A stretch of DNA of 64,000 nt from Ascochyta rabiei (taxonomy: Eukaryota > Ascomycota > Dothideomycetes > Pleosporales > Didymellaceae), in contig NC_082414.1 in assembly GCF_004011695.2 (NCBI RefSeq), forward strand, positions 1,240,001 through 1,304,000, read 5' to 3'. Both the position numbers and the translations under genes were made by a program. The notes below the pieces were generated by a model, which was not told the origin of the DNA, did not search any database, and was given only the letters and a program-made list of their open reading frames with translations. Below, one piece after another: positions 21,306 to 33,057 of this stretch (positions within the stretch are counted from its first letter, which is position 1; the number at the start of each line of letters is the position of its first letter).

Positions 21306-23541
21306 ATGGCAGTCCTGTCGAAACCTTGGTCGAAGAAAAGGTTATCCAACGCTTCGATCAAATCGCTCATCAACGACTTTACGTCCATCTACCTCCAAAA
21401 CCGCACGCGCATCTCACGCGCTGTGTACCTCACCCTCTTTGTCGCCCTCATCAACCGCGTTCGCAACGCCATCGCCGAACAGAAAGCCGCTTCGATAAGG
21501 CGTGAAGCACAGCGAAAGACGGGGACAGGGCCAAGTGAAGGTGAAGCGACAGGTCGGAAGAAGGTCGAGCTAAATCGCGAGTTCTTCAAAAACCTCTTGC
21601 GGCTGCTTAAGATATGCATACCAGGATGGCGGAGTAAGGAGTTCAGACTGATCATCAGTCACAGCATCTTCTTGGTGCTGCGGACCATGATCAGCCTGTA
21701 TGTTGCCGAGCTCGACGGAAGGCTGGTCAGCAGTCTGGTGCGGGGAAAAGGGAGTGAGTTTTTGAAAGGGCTTGTGTGGTGGATGACTGTTGCCATCCCA
21801 GCAACCTTCACGAACTCGATGGTACGTGATTATATACTCAATATGTAACGGCCGGACAACTGACATGCGCAGCTCTCCTACCATCAGTGCAAATTGTCCC
21901 TGCAGTACCGCACACGACTCACGAATTACGTCCACAACAAGTACCTTTCACAAATGACGTTCTACACGCTATCAGCCCTCGATGACCGAATCAAGAATGC
22001 CGATCAGCTCATCACCGTGGATGTGGCTAAATTCGCAAACAGTCTTGCGGAACTTTACTCGAATCTTGCAAAGCCGGTACTCGACATAATAGTATACAAC
22101 TACTCCCTATCACGGAGCGTAGGAGGGGAAGGTCTCTTCTTTATGAGTTTGCTCGTTCAGCTGTCTGCGAACGTCATGCGCGCGCTCACTCCACCGTTTG
22201 GAAAATACGTTGCAGACGAGGCGAGGCTCGAGGGCGAATTCAGATTCCAGCATTCAAGGCTCATCGACTACAGCGAGGAAGTGGCACTGTATCACGGCCA
22301 CGAAGCAGAGAAAGATACACTGGATAAAGGCTACTTCACACTCATCAAGCATGTCAACAGGATACTGCGGAGACGACTGTATCACGGTGTAATGGAGGAT
22401 TTTGTGATCAAGTACTTTTGGGGTGCATTGGGGCTTATGCTCTGCAGTGTGCCTGTATTCTTCCAGGTCCCTGGACAGAACTCGAGTAATATGGGTGATC
22501 GGACGGAGAGCTTTGTCACCAACCGCCGCATGCTGCTCATGTCTTCCGACGCCTTCGGCCGTGTCATGTTCTCGTACAAGGAGATCACTGAACTTGCCGG
22601 TTACACATCCCGTGTGTCCACCTTACTGGACGTCATTGATGACATTCAGGCTGGCCACTTCGAGAAGAAGTTAGTCTCGTCGGCCAACACAGAGGAAAAC
22701 GCAGCTGTTCTACGTGGTCGTGGCACAGTGACGGAGGGCGAAGACATCGAATTTGTTGACGTACCCATCGTATCACCCAATGGCGATGTACTCGTGCGCA
22801 AACTCTCGTTCACTGTAAAGCCCGGGGATCACCTGCTGATTGTCGGTCCCAATGGCTGCGGCAAATCAAGCTTGTTCCGCATTCTCGGGGGCTTGTGGCC
22901 TGTGTATGGCGGCACAGTACGAAAGCCACCGTTTGAAGACATTTTCTATATCCCTCAGCGCCCTTACCTTTCTCGCGGGACATTGCGCCAGCAAATCATC
23001 TACCCTGATAACTTGCGCGAGATGCGCGACAAGGGCGTTGCAGACGATGACCTGTACAACATCCTCAGCATCGTGGAGATTGAATCCATAGTTGATCGTC
23101 CCGGTGGCTGGGATGCTGAACAAGAGTGGACCGATGTGCTCTCCGGTGGTCTACAACAGCGCGTGGCCATGGCGCGATTGTTCTACCACCGGCCTCGGTA
23201 CGCGATTCTGGACGAGTGCACGAGCTCTGTAACATTAGAGATCGAGAGAGTCATGTACGATGAGGCGAAGCGACTTGGAATCACACTTATGACTGTGTCG
23301 CACAGGAGGAGTCTATGGAAGTATCACGAGAAGATCTTGCAATTCGACGGGCAGGGCAAGTACGTGTTCACAAGGTTGGATGCAGAGCGAAGGCTGGAGC
23401 TTGAAGAGTAAGTCTAGCGACTTTGACTTTTTGATGGTCTGTTGCTAACCTGACGACAGTGAGAAGGAGGACATCGAGCTGCAGTTGCGAGCTGTTCCGG
23501 ACATTGAGCAAAGGATTGCGGAATTGGAGGCTGCCATGTGA
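21306..23541 (+). CDS. Peroxisomal ABCD-type half ABC transporter (PXA-like, 710 aa)
   Basis: Imports long-chain acyl-CoA into peroxisomes for beta-oxidation, as a dimer of half transporters. Exons 21306-21821, 21873-23407, 23460-23541; the last two join [13 protein letters not shown]. The ABC transporter transmembrane region precedes the nucleotide-binding domain: Walker [10 protein letters not shown] at about 497, signature LSGGLQQR at about 595, Walker [10 protein letters not shown], and the His switch SHRR. TM1 region VALINRVRN and EAA-like [16 protein letters not shown] are ABCD features. The signature has Leu where relatives usually carry Glu or Gln. Yeast has two partners, Pxa1 and Pxa2; this fits Pxa2 in length but I do not separate them with certainty. 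Confidence 0.9.
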
Positions 23542-23826
23542 CCCTGCGGCCGCGTCCACTAGCTAGAGAAATATCAACTCGTGCCACTAAGAATCGACAA
23601 GGCAACTGCGCACGAAAACCACGAATATGACAGACGGTGCATAGAGAAGTTGGTTGATACTGACGGCCCCTGTTCCTGGCAGGCGGGTCGATGCCGCACT
23701 TAGCGCGCGCCAGTCGGTGAAAGCAAGCTCCGTGTCCTCAAAAACGCGTCCCCCTGCAACTCTCCACAACACAGCTCGAAGCTGCCGAGTCAACACGCAA
23801 CTGCGCCTGGCGGCAGCCACAACACC

Positions 23827-26800
23827 ATGTTACAGTTCAGAGTCGGCCAGAAGATCGAGACAAACACTCACCGGACGGGTCTTGTCAAATATGTTGGCTC
23901 CATTCACGTCGCAGAGGGTGCTTGGCTCGGCATTGATCTGCAAGAGCCCACCGGGAAGAACGACGGCTCCGTTCGCGGCGAGCGGTATTTCGACTGCCCA
24001 CCTCAACACGGCCTCTTTGTAAAAGAAACGGACATTCTCCAGATCCTTTCGCAGCCAGCACCAAAAGCAGTGGCACCAAAGCCCAAGCCCACCGCACCTA
24101 CCCCACGATCACGGCCTGCGAGCGTCGTTGCGCCCAGGCCCGCATCCACTCGACCTGCCAGTGTCACCTCTCCTCCAGCTGTACCTAAGACACCTGGCCA
24201 CGCAAAGCGCCAATCCGTCGCGCCTGCTGCTCCACGAACGCCGCTACGAGGTCCCGCGCGCAAGCCCAGTGTTGCCAGTGCTTCCACGGCAGCACCCTCT
24301 CCACCTCCCACTCGACCCTCGGTCACCTCGCGACCAAGTACAGCATCAGTCAACTCGACTTCACAACCCCAACCCCAACCACAAACACAAACACAAAACC
24401 CGTTGAGGACCTCTACAAGAGACAGCAATGTCGATGCGTTACAGACGAAGATCAAGCATCTGGAGAAGCAGCATTCAGAGGCCCAGGCGCGTCTGAAAGA
24501 GCTGTCACAAGCCGAGGTAGAGCGGGATCGATTCCACGGGATCATACAAAAGCTGCAGGCGAAGTGCCAGACGCTCCACCAAGAGTCTGTGGATGCCAAG
24601 GAACAGCTGAAGACGCTTCAAAGCGACAATGAGCGTCTTGTCAAAGCAGAACAAGATCATGAGTTCGATCTGGAAGATGCATTACTTGAAAAGGAGATGG
24701 CGCAAGAGCGCGCTGAGCAAAACGAAAGTGAACTGGAGGCGCTTCGTGCGAGGGTAGAAGAGCGGGACCTCGAGCTGGAGATTCTTCGGGAGGAAGCAGA
24801 GGCTTTCACCGCGGACATGTCCGAGGAAGAAAAGGAACAAGCTGGCTACTACCGACTACAGCACGAGAACGATCGTCTGCGCGATGCCTTGATGCTCTTG
24901 AAAGAGGTCACCGAAGAAGAAGCGCACAAGAGCAAGGCTCGCATGGATGAGCTTGAAGAAGATGTTTCTCAAATGGAGACTTTACAACATGAGAACGAGA
25001 AGTTGCAGCAGCAGCTGGCTGAGGCTCAGAGTATTGCAGAGCACCTAAAAGCCCAGGTCAACGACAGGAATGAGCTCGAGGATGTCGTGGAAGATATGTC
25101 AAGTAAGATTCAGGAACTCGAGAGCAGAGTTGCTGACCAGGAACTTACGATAACGGATCTGGAAAGCCTGAAAGAGCTGAACGAAGAGTTACTAGACCAG
25201 CAAGATGAGGAGACCAAGGACTTACGGGCGGAGTTTGAGGGCAAGGAAATTGAACTTGAGCAGCTGGGTGAACGTGCTCTCGAGCAAGCTGTGATCATTT
25301 CGGACCTCGAGGAAACGAACACAAAGTTTCGAGACCTGGTGTCCGAGTTACTCGCGCAGATCAAAGAGGCCGAATCCTCGAAAACGATGACAGAAGCTCA
25401 GGTCAGAGATACAACAGGCCGCATCAACGAAGTCATGGACGTCAACAGGCGTCTCCGTGCCGCAGAGGTCAATGCGACAAGCAAGGAAATCACCTCGGAG
25501 CTCCGTCAACTCAAGGCCGATCAGACGACTGAGATGCTGGACATCTTGAGTGAAACACAGTCTCAAGAGTTTGGCAGGAGTGAGCCAATGCAGGCTTATT
25601 TCGCGGCGAAACGCATCACCTTCAAATCGACGGTGCTGAAGAACCTGTTGTCAAACGCAGATAAGCACACCAAGCACAAAGATGGTGTCGAGGAAGCATC
25701 TTCAAAGCTGCTCTGTATCGAGGCCAACTACTACCTCACAAGCCTCAAGAACGGAAGCGAACGTATATCATCTGCAATGGCAGTGTCGACACTTCCACAG
25801 TTCGCGACGTTTGGTCCCGCGCATGCTGAGTTGGTTGCTGTCGAAAGGAATCTGGACCAAGGACTTGAGGCTCTCAAGGCCGATAGAGTCAACTTCTCCG
25901 AGATGGCAAAGTCTTTTGGTGGCTCGACAGAAGTATACAAAGCCGTTCTTGTATCCCACCAGAAAGCCTTGGCAGAACGGCCAGAGGACGAGACGATGCT
26001 GCGAGTTCGCTCTATCGCCGCAAGCCTGACATACCTCGAGTCTACCTGCTCAGCCATGAACACAATGCTAAGGTCATTAGCGTCTACCAGCGAGACACTC
26101 GCAGACGAAGCACATCACGTTCTGGAGCGCTTCGCCGCGCCATCTGCAATCTGCAGCAAGGGCATGCTGGCTGCTGCCAAATTGCTAAAGACATGCAGCG
26201 ACCGAAGAGGGGATGCGCTATATCCTCAGTTCAATGGCGATCTTGGTTCAGTCGTTGAGACTGAGGAGTACCTGAGTAGGGCTACTCGCGATGCAGCCAA
26301 GTGGACGCACAACGTTGTGGAGGTGCTGAGTCGGTCAATCGACACTGACGGAACCGTCATGGAACCTGTGGACCTCAAGCACCTCTTGATTTCATACTGG
26401 GAGGATCATATGAATAGGCTTGACAGCGTATTCCCATCACTTAGCAGCTGGAACGAGTACGCTTTGCTGCTCAAGGACAATCTCGAGTTCCAACACGGCC
26501 CTGCGCCTTGGAGCGAGAAGGCGAAGGAGGTCGAGGCAACCAGAAGACAGGTGGATGAAGCAGCTACCAAACTCCAGTCGATCACAGCCGAGCACCAGGC
26601 AACGCTTCTGAAACTGCACGAGCGCGAACAGGTCATCGAAACCAAAGAACTAGAGATCGAACATCTCGCAGCTAAGAACCGCGACGCGACAACGAAGGGT
26701 GAAGACGTACAGCGCCTACAAGAAGAGATCGAAAAAGCCCAGACAGACATCAAACAGCTGCAGAAGCAAGACAAGGTCCAAAAACAGGAGATCGACGATC

Positions 26801-27390
26801 TGAATTACAGGCTTGCGCATGCCGCGCAAAATGAACCTGCGGAGTCAGAGAAGGGCCCTGCTGTTGCAACGCCAGGACCTGAACCCGCAGACCCCACTTC
26901 GCGCAGTGCACCAGCAAGCCTGATGTCCCTTCTCGACGCCTTGCAAATCGAAAACCGCTGGTTGCGCCAGAGGAACCAGAGCGACGCTTTCGGTGCAAAG
27001 CAGATGGATCTCTTTACGTCAATGCGGCCAATGGAGAGACGTGAAGTGAGCAAACTGTCTGCTGCTACCGACAGTCTGCTCAGCTTGGCGTGGCTGACAG
27101 ATGACTTCGAACAACCTGAAATTCTTACCAGCATCTCCCAGCACAGCGACGCAAACACCAATGCTAAGCTAAGCTATGGGGGTAACCCTCAGATGCGAGC
27201 CCATCGACCTAAGAGAGCACCCTTGTCGCTAGCACCACTGCAGACGCAACTCGATTTGATCAAGAGCAACGGGCGCTTTGACTGGTCAGAGATAGAGGAT
27301 CTGAGTTTCGCAGATCTATCGCCAGCAGTGGAGCACTTTGACAGTGAACTCATGGGACTGCGGCCACTCAAGAACATCATGGCTCTCTGA
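23827..27390 (+). CDS. Dynactin p150 (DCTN1/Nip100-type) large subunit, 1187 aa
   Basis: Largest subunit of dynactin, linking dynein to microtubules for nuclear and vesicle transport. Single exon, ATG 23827. A CAP-Gly domain occupies residues 1-75 (GKNDGSVRGERYF is its GKNDG signature). Residues about 80-200 are a basic Pro/Ser/Thr linker (repeated SRPASV, PRTPLRG and PQPQPQ). Long coiled coils follow from about 200 to 560 and 890 to 1010, with a dynactin p150 central region between them (FKSTVLKNLL, ERNLDQGLEALK, HVLERFAAPS). Length and order match filamentous-fungal orthologues. Its promoter is the 285 bases after the ABC transporter. Confidence 0.92.
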   Translation: MLQFRVGQKIETNTHRTGLVKYVGSIHVAEGAWLGIDLQEPTGKNDGSVRGERYFDCPPQHGLFVKETDILQILSQPAPKAVAPKPKPTAPTPRSRPASVVAPRPASTRPASVTSPPAVPKTPGHAKRQSVAPAAPRTPLRGPARKPSVASASTAAPSPPPTRPSVTSRPSTASVNSTSQPQPQPQTQTQNPLRTSTRDSNVDALQTKIKHLEKQHSEAQARLKELSQAEVERDRFHGIIQKLQAKCQTLHQESVDAKEQLKTLQSDNERLVKAEQDHEFDLEDALLEKEMAQERAEQNESELEALRARVEERDLELEILREEAEAFTADMSEEEKEQAGYYRLQHENDRLRDALMLLKEVTEEEAHKSKARMDELEEDVSQMETLQHENEKLQQQLAEAQSIAEHLKAQVNDRNELEDVVEDMSSKIQELESRVADQELTITDLESLKELNEELLDQQDEETKDLRAEFEGKEIELEQLGERALEQAVIISDLEETNTKFRDLVSELLAQIKEAESSKTMTEAQVRDTTGRINEVMDVNRRLRAAEVNATSKEITSELRQLKADQTTEMLDILSETQSQEFGRSEPMQAYFAAKRITFKSTVLKNLLSNADKHTKHKDGVEEASSKLLCIEANYYLTSLKNGSERISSAMAVSTLPQFATFGPAHAELVAVERNLDQGLEALKADRVNFSEMAKSFGGSTEVYKAVLVSHQKALAERPEDETMLRVRSIAASLTYLESTCSAMNTMLRSLASTSETLADEAHHVLERFAAPSAICSKGMLAAAKLLKTCSDRRGDALYPQFNGDLGSVVETEEYLSRATRDAAKWTHNVVEVLSRSIDTDGTVMEPVDLKHLLISYWEDHMNRLDSVFPSLSSWNEYALLLKDNLEFQHGPAPWSEKAKEVEATRRQVDEAATKLQSITAEHQATLLKLHEREQVIETKELEIEHLAAKNRDATTKGEDVQRLQEEIEKAQTDIKQLQKQDKVQKQEIDDLNYRLAHAAQNEPAESEKGPAVATPGPEPADPTSRSAPASLMSLLDALQIENRWLRQRNQSDAFGAKQMDLFTSMRPMERREVSKLSAATDSLLSLAWLTDDFEQPEILTSISQHSDANTNAKLSYGGNPQMRAHRPKRAPLSLAPLQTQLDLIKSNGRFDWSEIEDLSFADLSPAVEHFDSELMGLRPLKNIMAL

Positions 27391-28357
27391 GCACCCAGCG
27401 CGTTGTTCTGGCTTCGAGCATGCATGCGCCGGCCCAAGCATGGCTATGGAGTTGTTTTATTATGCAATATACCCCACGGCGGCACGGCGTGCTGCCTGCG
27501 TTGGATAGAAGGAAATACGTGGAACACATACGCATGCTGTCTTATGTGTATCCTATCGCGATGGAGAGTCGTGATTTCCATATTCGAATAGCATCCGCGC
27601 TTCTCTTTCGATATACTGACTGCTCCCAACCCTGCTCCCCGACTGTCCAATTTGTTAATCTTTAGAATCTTCGTCTCGAATCTGGTATCACTGTCCAATT
27701 TGTGAACCTTTAGAATATCCATCTCGAACCCGGTACCAAGTGCTCAAGTCGGTGGGTGAAACGCACACAGGAGACAAATTCAACTCTCGCTCACTTCTTC
27801 CGCTCTTTTCCAGCAGATTCGAAGCTTCTTTGATGCGGCCATCCTCTCCGTCCAGTCTCAGCGCCTGTCTCATATGTGTCGTCGTGTTCTCCCGCAAGAT
27901 CATCACACACAGCATCGATGCTCGCGAAAAACTCCAGTTAGCCGTGTACGCTGACGAGGGTCGGGACACTGCACAAAGGAAGGTGGCAGACCAAGGGAAG
28001 GAAGCAGGACTTGTGAATCCTTTTCTTTCTTATTATTACGACTAATTACTTCTTTGTATACCGGTATGCTATCAATGATAGTGATAGAGCGCAAAGACTG
28101 CAGTGGGGCGATAGCACCGAATCGACGTGTCGGTGTGAGAAAAGTGCAATTTGATACCAAGTGGATGCGAACGCAAAGCGATACAGTATAATAAACTGTA
28201 AGAACATGACTTGTCAGTCGACAACACTCGAGCCTCGTGCAACCACTGAAAGCAGATGTGCAAGGTTTGACAAGGGCAGCACACGTGCCGTCAACAGAGT
28301 CGATGCTCTGTGAGTCAATGCAAAAGGAGAGCCGTGATGCGCTTATGGCATCGCTGC
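27391..28357. other. Intergenic, convergent 3' regions; one 48-bp duplication
   Basis: Between convergent genes. Contains a tandem pair (27643-27690 and 27691-27738) but no supported gene. Confidence 0.5.
27643..27738. repeat. 48-bp tandem duplication
   Basis: Both copies start CTGTCCAATTTGT and end with TCTCGAA then GGTA; about ten positions differ. Confidence 0.85.
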
Positions 28358-30163
28358 TCAGCCGCTCTTGCCTCTCAGCACAGTGAACAACCCACCGAAG
28401 CAGCTTCTACTCTCAGTTTTGCCGACACGCTTGCCCATCAACACGAGCTCTTTCTCTCTCTCTTCCTCTAGCTCATTCGCACGCCTAACGCGTTCCTGCA
28501 TCCTCGCCTTGTGGTCGGTGTACGTGCTTGCTTTGGCTTCTTCCCGCTCTTGCTTCCATTGCGTCAAACTCTCTCGCTTCGGTACAGTCCGCTGCTCGAA
28601 GCTGACACGGCGCGAGCTGTCAGACTGCCGGTGTAGAGAAGTATGATTCATATTGTTGGAATGGGCTGGCGAAGGTGAGGTAATGCGGCGCTGAGCTTCG
28701 AATTGCGCATGGTAGCGTGCTGAGTTCCGGTGTGGAGACGCTGACTTCCGGTTTGCAGAGGCATTGGGTGGATGAGATGTTAGACTGGCATGGCGATTCT
28801 GGTGGGGTGAGCTGTACGCAGAGGTCGAATGTTGTGTTTTTGAATTCGTCCGAGAATGGCTGTTCACAGCTGTGAGCGCTGCTAAAGCTTGGTTGCGCGC
28901 CCTTTGTGCACTGATCTGACGAGGCTGCTGCATTGGCAGTTGGCGAAGATCCGGGGCAGTCGCGTATCGATGGTGCGACGCGCTCGTATGCTTCATCCCA
29001 ACCGCATGTATTGACAAGGGGCGGCTTGACCTATTAGGGTTCAAGTTCTTCGACCTAGCCGATTCTCCAAACGACACCAGATTCTGGTTTTGCAAAATGA
29101 GCTCAGCGCAATAGCCACTCATATCTGCAGTCGCGCCATTTGGCAAAGGAGGCGCATCTTGAGAAGTATACGAAGTATTGGAAGAACAAGACTTTGCGCG
29201 ATTGACGGCGCTATCGCGAGATTGATACGAGCTGGAGTCTGTGCTTGCGCGTTCGGGGGCTTCGTTTCGTGCGTCGTATTGACTAGCGTTGTTGGTGCTT
29301 GTAAGGCTTGCACGTCGCTCGACATGTCCAAATAGAAAACTGTCGGACTCGCTACTCTTGAGCGGCATCTGCTGGCAGGCAGGAAGCCGCATAGACTTGG
29401 GGCGTCCATTTAGGCTCGGCCGACCAGCTATCATTGTAATTTCAACGCCTTGATCCGACATGCTTTGCTGTACCCTTGCTTCTGCGAATGCCGATAGCTG
29501 TTGTATCCTTGCTCGCTCCCTCTTAGCGTTCCAACCTTCCACTTGCTCCATTGCTATTGGCATAGGTCTACAGCCTTGCATCGATTGCGAGCGGTACGTT
29601 TCTTGTGCGTGGGCGGGCGTTCTAGTTCTTGTTGGGCGTGACAGATGCACATCAGGACTCGAGTGGCACTGTGGAAGACTGTGCCTTTCGATGGTGTTGG
29701 AAGTTGTTCTTCCTATCCCAGGAATGCTTTCATGCCCTCGCCGAACGTTCTCGATTCCGATTGAGGACACAAAGTCTGGGAGGCCTCCGTCGATGGCTGA
29801 CAGTTCGCTGATCGTCTGCAATGTTCTTCTTCGATTCTGTAATTGTGGGCGCTGGCTCGAAGGAGCGCTCACCGATATCGGTCCATTGGGTGGCAGCTTC
29901 TGGAGAGGCATATCTGTAAATCTATCGCAAAGGCTTGGGGGAGAAGTGTTTGAAAGCGTTCGGGAAGGGTGAACCGAAATTCGAGCAAAGAGCTTAGAGG
30001 CAGATAAGAATTCTCGGAGGGTACTGTGCTCACATAGACGCAGGTAAGTGTTTCTAAGGAGGTGACAAGAAATGCGGAGAAAGGGTTCAGGCACTACCTC
30101 AGATACCATGCGCTGTTTCCAGTACCACGGTATGGTCAAAGGCAAGGGATGGTCCCGATACAC
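28358..30163 (-). CDS. Disordered Ser/Arg-rich fungal protein with conserved C-terminal helix (up to 601 aa)
   Basis: Unknown function. Low-complexity Ser/Arg/Gln/His-rich protein with no fold visible until the C-terminus. There QWKQEREEAK, RMQERVRRANELEEEREKEL is a charged helix, followed by a short Cys-Phe-Gly-Gly-Leu-Phe tail. A charged helix ending in CFGGLF is a pattern I associate with disordered Dothideomycete proteins; this is from memory. Two starts are possible: the ORF opens at 30163, but ATG 29911 (MPLQKLPPNGPIS) begins the disordered region proper and is my preferred start, with about 517 residues. No signal peptide. Repeated SRP, NRKS and SARYHAQF patches suggest phosphorylation sites, which is inference. 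Confidence 0.55.
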   Translation of the reverse strand: MYRDHPLPLTIPWYWKQRMVSEVVPEPFLRISCHLLRNTYLRLCEHSTLREFLSASKLFARISVHPSRTLSNTSPPSLCDRFTDMPLQKLPPNGPISVSAPSSQRPQLQNRRRTLQTISELSAIDGGLPDFVSSIGIENVRRGHESIPGIGRTTSNTIERHSLPQCHSSPDVHLSRPTRTRTPAHAQETYRSQSMQGCRPMPIAMEQVEGWNAKRERARIQQLSAFAEARVQQSMSDQGVEITMIAGRPSLNGRPKSMRLPACQQMPLKSSESDSFLFGHVERRASLTSTNNASQYDARNEAPERASTDSSSYQSRDSAVNRAKSCSSNTSYTSQDAPPLPNGATADMSGYCAELILQNQNLVSFGESARSKNLNPNRSSRPLSIHAVGMKHTSASHHRYATAPDLRQLPMQQPRQISAQRARNQALAALTAVNSHSRTNSKTQHSTSAYSSPHQNRHASLTSHPPNASANRKSASPHRNSARYHAQFEAQRRITSPSPAHSNNMNHTSLHRQSDSSRRVSFEQRTVPKRESLTQWKQEREEAKASTYTDHKARMQERVRRANELEEEREKELVLMGKRVGKTESRSCFGGLFTVLRGKSG

Positions 30164-32391
30164 AGCAAGCCGGGTCGCTGAAAGTATTGAATTATGAACG
30201 AGCTGTTCTCTTTGCCTCGAGAGCGGTGAAAACTCCAGCTGACTGTCGTGCTACAGCCTTGCATGTAGGTTTTGCCTCGGGCCGGAGCGCTGATCTATGG
30301 ACATCTTGATGTTTTGTTGGCGTTGCACGACCGATCCCGGGACGCGTGGATTCGCATGCAAGGACAGCACAGGTCGTATAGCTTCTGGATAGATTCAAGC
30401 TGCGAACCACGGTATACTAAGAGCGTCAAGAGTGGACATTACGGGAAATGCAACCCTATGATTGGCCCTCGCTTGCTGATGGAAGATATTGGCGAGGAAT
30501 GGTGGTCCACTGTCGTAGGATTCGGATCGTCCCGAAGCTCGCATGTGTCTCTCAGCACCTGCATCATCTGGAAAGGTCTCGAGATTCCACAGCTTGCATT
30601 CAAGTGAGGGCAGAGCTAGTCTTGATATGCCTAGAATGGTGACATATAGCTCAACCCCACTCCGAGGGAACACTCACATGGCAGTACACCAGCTCTCACA
30701 TCTTGTGGACTCAACCCACGCGCTGGTGCTGCTCCACGGTCAAGCCCGGGTCAGCCGAAAAAAGCAACAAGTGTCTCAATGCAGCCAGACACAGCAGCAT
30801 GGGAACGCGAGGAGCCGTAAGCATGCGGGTGGGCCGCAGAATTGGATCTGTGTAACATTGTGGCATTACCTGCTCGCTGCACAACTAACTCCAGGGCCAC
30901 TTGTCACGGTGGCTGAATGTCGCCAGATGTATCGTTGATGTTTGGCAGGAGCTTGCAGCGGTGTGAAAGACATTGCAGGTTGTACAAACGATGTTGGCCA
31001 CAGATTGTGGAATCGTCGTTGCGTCCATGGGAAAGGCTTGAGACATACTTCGATGACGCCAGTGGAATGTGATGTTGAAGAAGAGAAGAGGAGAGGCATG
31101 CGGGCCGAGGCACGGACCAGTGAGCTGTCGCGCTTTCCCCTGCAAGCAGACCCCGAACAACAAACCTGCAATCCTTCTCACCATCTCCACCACTGAAAAC
31201 CGCATGAAGGTGCATCATGCGCCACATACGCGTGCCTGCAAGAGCGATCATCTCGGCGGTCTTCGTTCTGGCCTAGATGATGCTCACAAACAGAATGGCA
31301 CCATCAGCCTGTCGTGCAGGCCCTCACAGCCTGGCGCCTTTGGTCGTCCAAGGTTGCATTCGGCTTGTCTAAGTGGGCGGCTATGGCTTCGAGGTCTCTG
31401 CTGATCTCCCCTTGAGTAGGTAGTCATTGTTGATATTCGCGTTGCGATGCACGTGTGTCGCGTGCGATCCGCGTTTTGGCGACAACGACGAATAGCTTGA
31501 CGTCGCACCAAGTACCAGACTCCCATGCGGGTGTAGGATACAGTTTAAAAGGCTCACTACCATTCCGCTGATAACGTATCATGGAAAGACGAGAAAAATT
31601 CTGTGGACTCCAGAATACAATGCCTCCTTCGAAGCGCCACATGATAGGTCATCCTGAGAGTGGTTTACTTCAACAAGGATGTGTACTGGAGGGGCTTCGT
31701 CTTCTGATTTCTCTGATCATCGTTCTGACGAGAGTCTTCAGAGAGATCCGCCTGGCCGACGTCGCGTGTCTGAGTTATGTTCTTCTGAATCATCCGACTC
31801 CTCCAGCTGTTCAAATGTCTCTAATTTCTCCGATTCCTCTGGAACTGAGCATTCTCGCGACCTTCCCGAGCCCCAACTTGTGAGTCCCCCACCTCACAGA
31901 GAGTGTGTGAGAAGACTCAATGTATGCTCAAACCCCGCAAGAACAGCGCCGATTGCTGACAGACTCAGCCTGGGCGCTCGAAACAGCTGAATCCCGCCTC
32001 ACATGACTACACATGCTTTCATCGCTCCCAGTTCGACATCTAGACTTTGCAACGCACACAACGGCACAGCGGAAAACACAAGCATGTCCGAGACACGGAC
32101 GCAGATGTAAATGCCTGGTTTGCTGGCCGGAGACTCCATGGACATCCTCGGCGCTGCATGTTGGGTAATACAAAGGTCACAAGTGGGTCATCATGCGGGG
32201 TGCTTGACAGCGATTCGACGGCCTTTGCTTAAAAGGTAGGTACTGAGACCCTGACAACTCTCATGTGCATAGCTCTTCTCATTGGCATGATTCGGGCTTG
32301 CGCGAGCTCGGCAAGAACATAGTACGTACCAGTGCTTTGAATGCCTTATTCAGTCTCGAATGACTAAAGCGTCGACAAGTCGTGGGAAGTG
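30164..32391. other. Long intergenic stretch without supported genes
   Basis: 2.2 kb. The most suggestive frame is 31679-31990 (Ser/Asp-rich, SSESSDSSSCSNVSNFSDSS), but no splice pattern or homology supports it. Some pieces may be remnants of one decayed gene ending at 32727. Confidence 0.4.
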
Positions 32392-32727
32392 ATGAAAGCC
32401 CCTCAACTGAGACTGAACATCGCAGACGACGTGTATGGACTCATTGGTACGTAGTATCTACATGCTCGCTTCGGCATGTGTACCTTGAGATCGTGGCTGA
32501 TCGACGTGTCAGGTGGGGATGATTCAGATATGTTCTGCAGTCTAGTGGAACCTATAAGCCCGCCACTACTCACTTCAATCGACGCTCTGGATAAGGCCGG
32601 CGAGCTCAACTTGCACTCAAGGCCCCTTGATCTAGATCTCGTCATCGACTGCTATCTAGAGAATTTCCGTGACTTTCCTGGACATGGTATCGAAGGCCGA
32701 TGTGTTGTCTGGCGCACTGAAGCTTGA
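32392..32727 (+). CDS. Possible small spliced gene or gene relic (89 aa), unrecognised
   Basis: ATG 32392 starts MKAPQLRLNIADDVYGLIG; an intron from 32447 (GTACGT) to 32512 (GTGTCAG) joins it in frame to GDDSDMFCSLVEPISPPLL... ending WRTEA at a TGA. Good splice signals and a compact, charged, non-repetitive product argue for real coding. Against it: small size, no recognised family and an otherwise gene-poor region. Could be the last exons of a larger decayed gene. Confidence 0.3.
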
Positions 32728-33057
32728 AATAATCCGAGACAGCTCGTCGTTGGCTGTTGCCTCGAATCGTTTGGCTCAGTGAGAGTATGCACTCGGTTTT
32801 GATCCTTCAGGTGGGAAGTCGGGCAAAGAGCTGGAGAACCGCTACGAACGACCGACTATGATCCATGGAATCGCAATGCTGTCCTGAGACTATAAGCACA
32901 AGTACTGACTTTTGATTAGGCCAAGCAAACACCACTACGACATCACGATCTCCACCAGAACGTAATGTGCAGCAGAGTGTTTTGATGGGGAAAGGTCCCC
33001 TGGCATACGTGCCTATTACCGGTCTAAAAGCAAAATACGCTCCACCTCATCCCGAGT

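Noticed and set aside
31679..31990. Ser/Asp-rich ORF in the gene-poor interval
   Set aside because: Overlapped by another open frame, no splice signals joining it to neighbours, no motif.
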